Made by a program: the position numbers and the translations under genes
DNA from: Alphaproteobacteria bacterium
Lineage (GTDB): Bacteria; Pseudomonadota; Alphaproteobacteria; Micavibrionales; Micavibrionaceae
NCBI GenBank assembly: GCA_023141075.1
Contig: JAGLKL010000106.1
Coordinates: 1-5,160 of the forward strand
DNA length: 5,160 bases
Reading direction: 5' to 3'
Notes under the pieces: generated by a model
Seen by the model: the letters and a program-made list of their open reading frames with translations, nothing else
Told to the model about the DNA's origin: nothing
Database searches by the model: none
Shown: positions 4,292 to 5,160 of the stretch, piece by piece
Position numbering within the stretch: the stretch's first letter is position 1
Layout: the number at the start of each line of letters is the position of its first letter

Positions 4292-5160
4292 ATGTCCTAT
4301 TACTCATCAAAACACCCCGGTCTGTATTTATACCTTGCTCTGGTCGGAGTAACGCTTTCAGTCTTCCTTTTCATCGAGGTTGGTGCGATGCAAATTGGTT
4401 TTTTGTCTATTTTTTGGGGCAGTTTCACCGCTATGCGAGCACTAAGCTTGTATGAAATCAACGTTTATTTCAATACTTACGCCCACCAAAGCACCCTTAT
4501 TTCCAAAGAGCATAATGCACAAAGTTCGGCTTTAGCGCATGATTTAATACGCCGCATGACCGGCAACACAAACATAAAACAGGGCTTGCACGCACTTTAC
4601 TGCATGCATGAAAGGACAATATTGTGGTTCGCCCTAGCTTTGGGCTATACAGCCTGGTATCTGCACATAAGCGCTCCGCTGATGAGCCGTAGCGATCTTA
4701 TGGAGATCGTCTGCACGCTCTTTATGATTGGCGCAACCTTCTGGGGGGGGCAAAGCTACGCCCATGACAAAAAGGCATCAACAATTATGCTCTTTTCTTT
4801 TGTCATAGCGCTATGTATAAGCCTGTATTCTCTTCCTGCAGGGCTTTCTACTATTAATCTATATCAAGCGCTCTCAGGACTTTCTATTGGAGAAAGCGCT
4901 ACCCCTCATACATTGCTTGTCCTTCTCGCTCTCTACAGCGTTGCGATATTGATTTATGCGCTTTTGAGAAGAAATAAAGCCGTATTAAGCGTTTTAGGTG
5001 GGATATCATTAATCACCCTGTTGAGCTTATGCCACCTTTCTCTGGAGCCTTCACAAGCTACAACGGCACTATGGATATCAGGCTGGGGACTGTTTTCGGT
5101 GTTTTGGACACACGCCTACCAACCAGTGAATAAGCGTTATGTACTCTACCAATGTGATTA
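4292..5160 (+). CDS. Polytopic membrane protein, 3' end not in window (possible polymerase/ligase-type)
   Basis: An ATG at 4292 opens a frame with no stop for 289 codons. The last two bases of the window are TA, so the next codon is either Tyr or a stop. About eight hydrophobic helices are visible, near residues 11-31, 34-52, 109-126, 135-152, 162-182, 206-224, 228-247 and 257-273. A polar stretch of about 55 residues (53-108) separates helices 2 and 3. No motif identifies a family. A hydrophobic multi-helix protein after export and chain-length genes fits an O-antigen polymerase/ligase-like (Wzy) or acyltransferase-like role, but this rests on position only. The start overlaps a weak GAGAAA (4281-4286) inside the previous gene and follows that gene's stop by 2 bases, indicating translational coupling. 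A G8 run (4743-4750) lies in codons 151-153. Confidence 0.75.
   Translation, partial: MSYYSSKHPGLYLYLALVGVTLSVFLFIEVGAMQIGFLSIFWGSFTAMRALSLYEINVYFNTYAHQSTLISKEHNAQSSALAHDLIRRMTGNTNIKQGLHALYCMHERTILWFALALGYTAWYLHISAPLMSRSDLMEIVCTLFMIGATFWGGQSYAHDKKASTIMLFSFVIALCISLYSLPAGLSTINLYQALSGLSIGESATPHTLLVLLALYSVAILIYALLRRNKAVLSVLGGISLITLLSLCHLSLEPSQATTALWISGWGLFSVFWTHAYQPVNKRYVLYQCD
4743..4750 (+). repeat. G8 homopolymer inside the membrane protein gene
   Basis: Eight consecutive Gs encode the end of Trp151 plus Gly152 and Gly153. Gain of one G would read AKLRP and then stop, giving 158 residues; loss of one G would add 18 foreign residues and then stop, at 171. Both changes would remove the later helices. 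It is the only G run of this length in the window. Confidence 0.8.

Noticed and set aside
1..5160. CRISPR arrays, tRNA/rRNA genes, insertion sequences, attachment sites
   Set aside because: I saw no regularly spaced repeats, no tRNA-like arms, no transposase or integrase motifs and no flanking terminal repeats.

Overview
The window looks like part of a surface- or exo-polysaccharide locus of a Gram-negative bacterium. The base composition is moderate, roughly mid-40s percent GC by eye. A Wza-type periplasmic/outer-membrane export protein sits next to a chain-length regulator fused to a tyrosine-kinase domain (Wzc type), an arrangement typical of Proteobacteria. I lean towards Alphaproteobacteria from the non-lipoprotein export protein and the REC-GGDEF-like regulator, but that is inference. 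All genes are on the + strand.

Layout: 1-234 holds no gene I can support, only two abutting small hairpins and two T-tracts. 235-1062 encodes a two-domain signalling protein. Its receiver domain is partly degenerate and its GGDEF domain has lost the catalytic signature but kept an RxxD (I-site-like) motif. 1063-1262 is a 200-base leader containing a possible 12-codon ORF with its own Shine-Dalgarno and a terminator-like hairpin with a T6 run, ahead of a very strong Shine-Dalgarno. 1263-1976 encodes a secreted export protein (Poly_export plus SLBB) with a long Pro/Lys/Glu-rich linker. 2008-3807 encodes the 599-residue chain-length/BY-kinase protein. 3852-4289 encodes an unrecognised 145-residue membrane-anchored protein, possibly read from its own promoter on a nearly leaderless transcript. 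4292 to the window end is an open, unfinished polytopic membrane protein that starts 2 bases after the previous stop and carries a run of eight Gs.

How the genes may work together: the export protein and the kinase-linked chain-length protein would form the envelope-spanning part of a Wzx/Wzy-type polymer machine. The unfinished membrane protein is a positional candidate for a polymerase, ligase or other membrane step. The non-catalytic REC-GGDEF-like protein upstream could be a c-di-GMP reader that controls the machine. The core is a known kind of system. The unusual parts are the likely inactive GGDEF domain, a kinase with changes at three conserved motifs, matching Pro/Lys inserts in the two partner proteins, the structured leader, and the G8 tract that could switch a membrane gene on and off.
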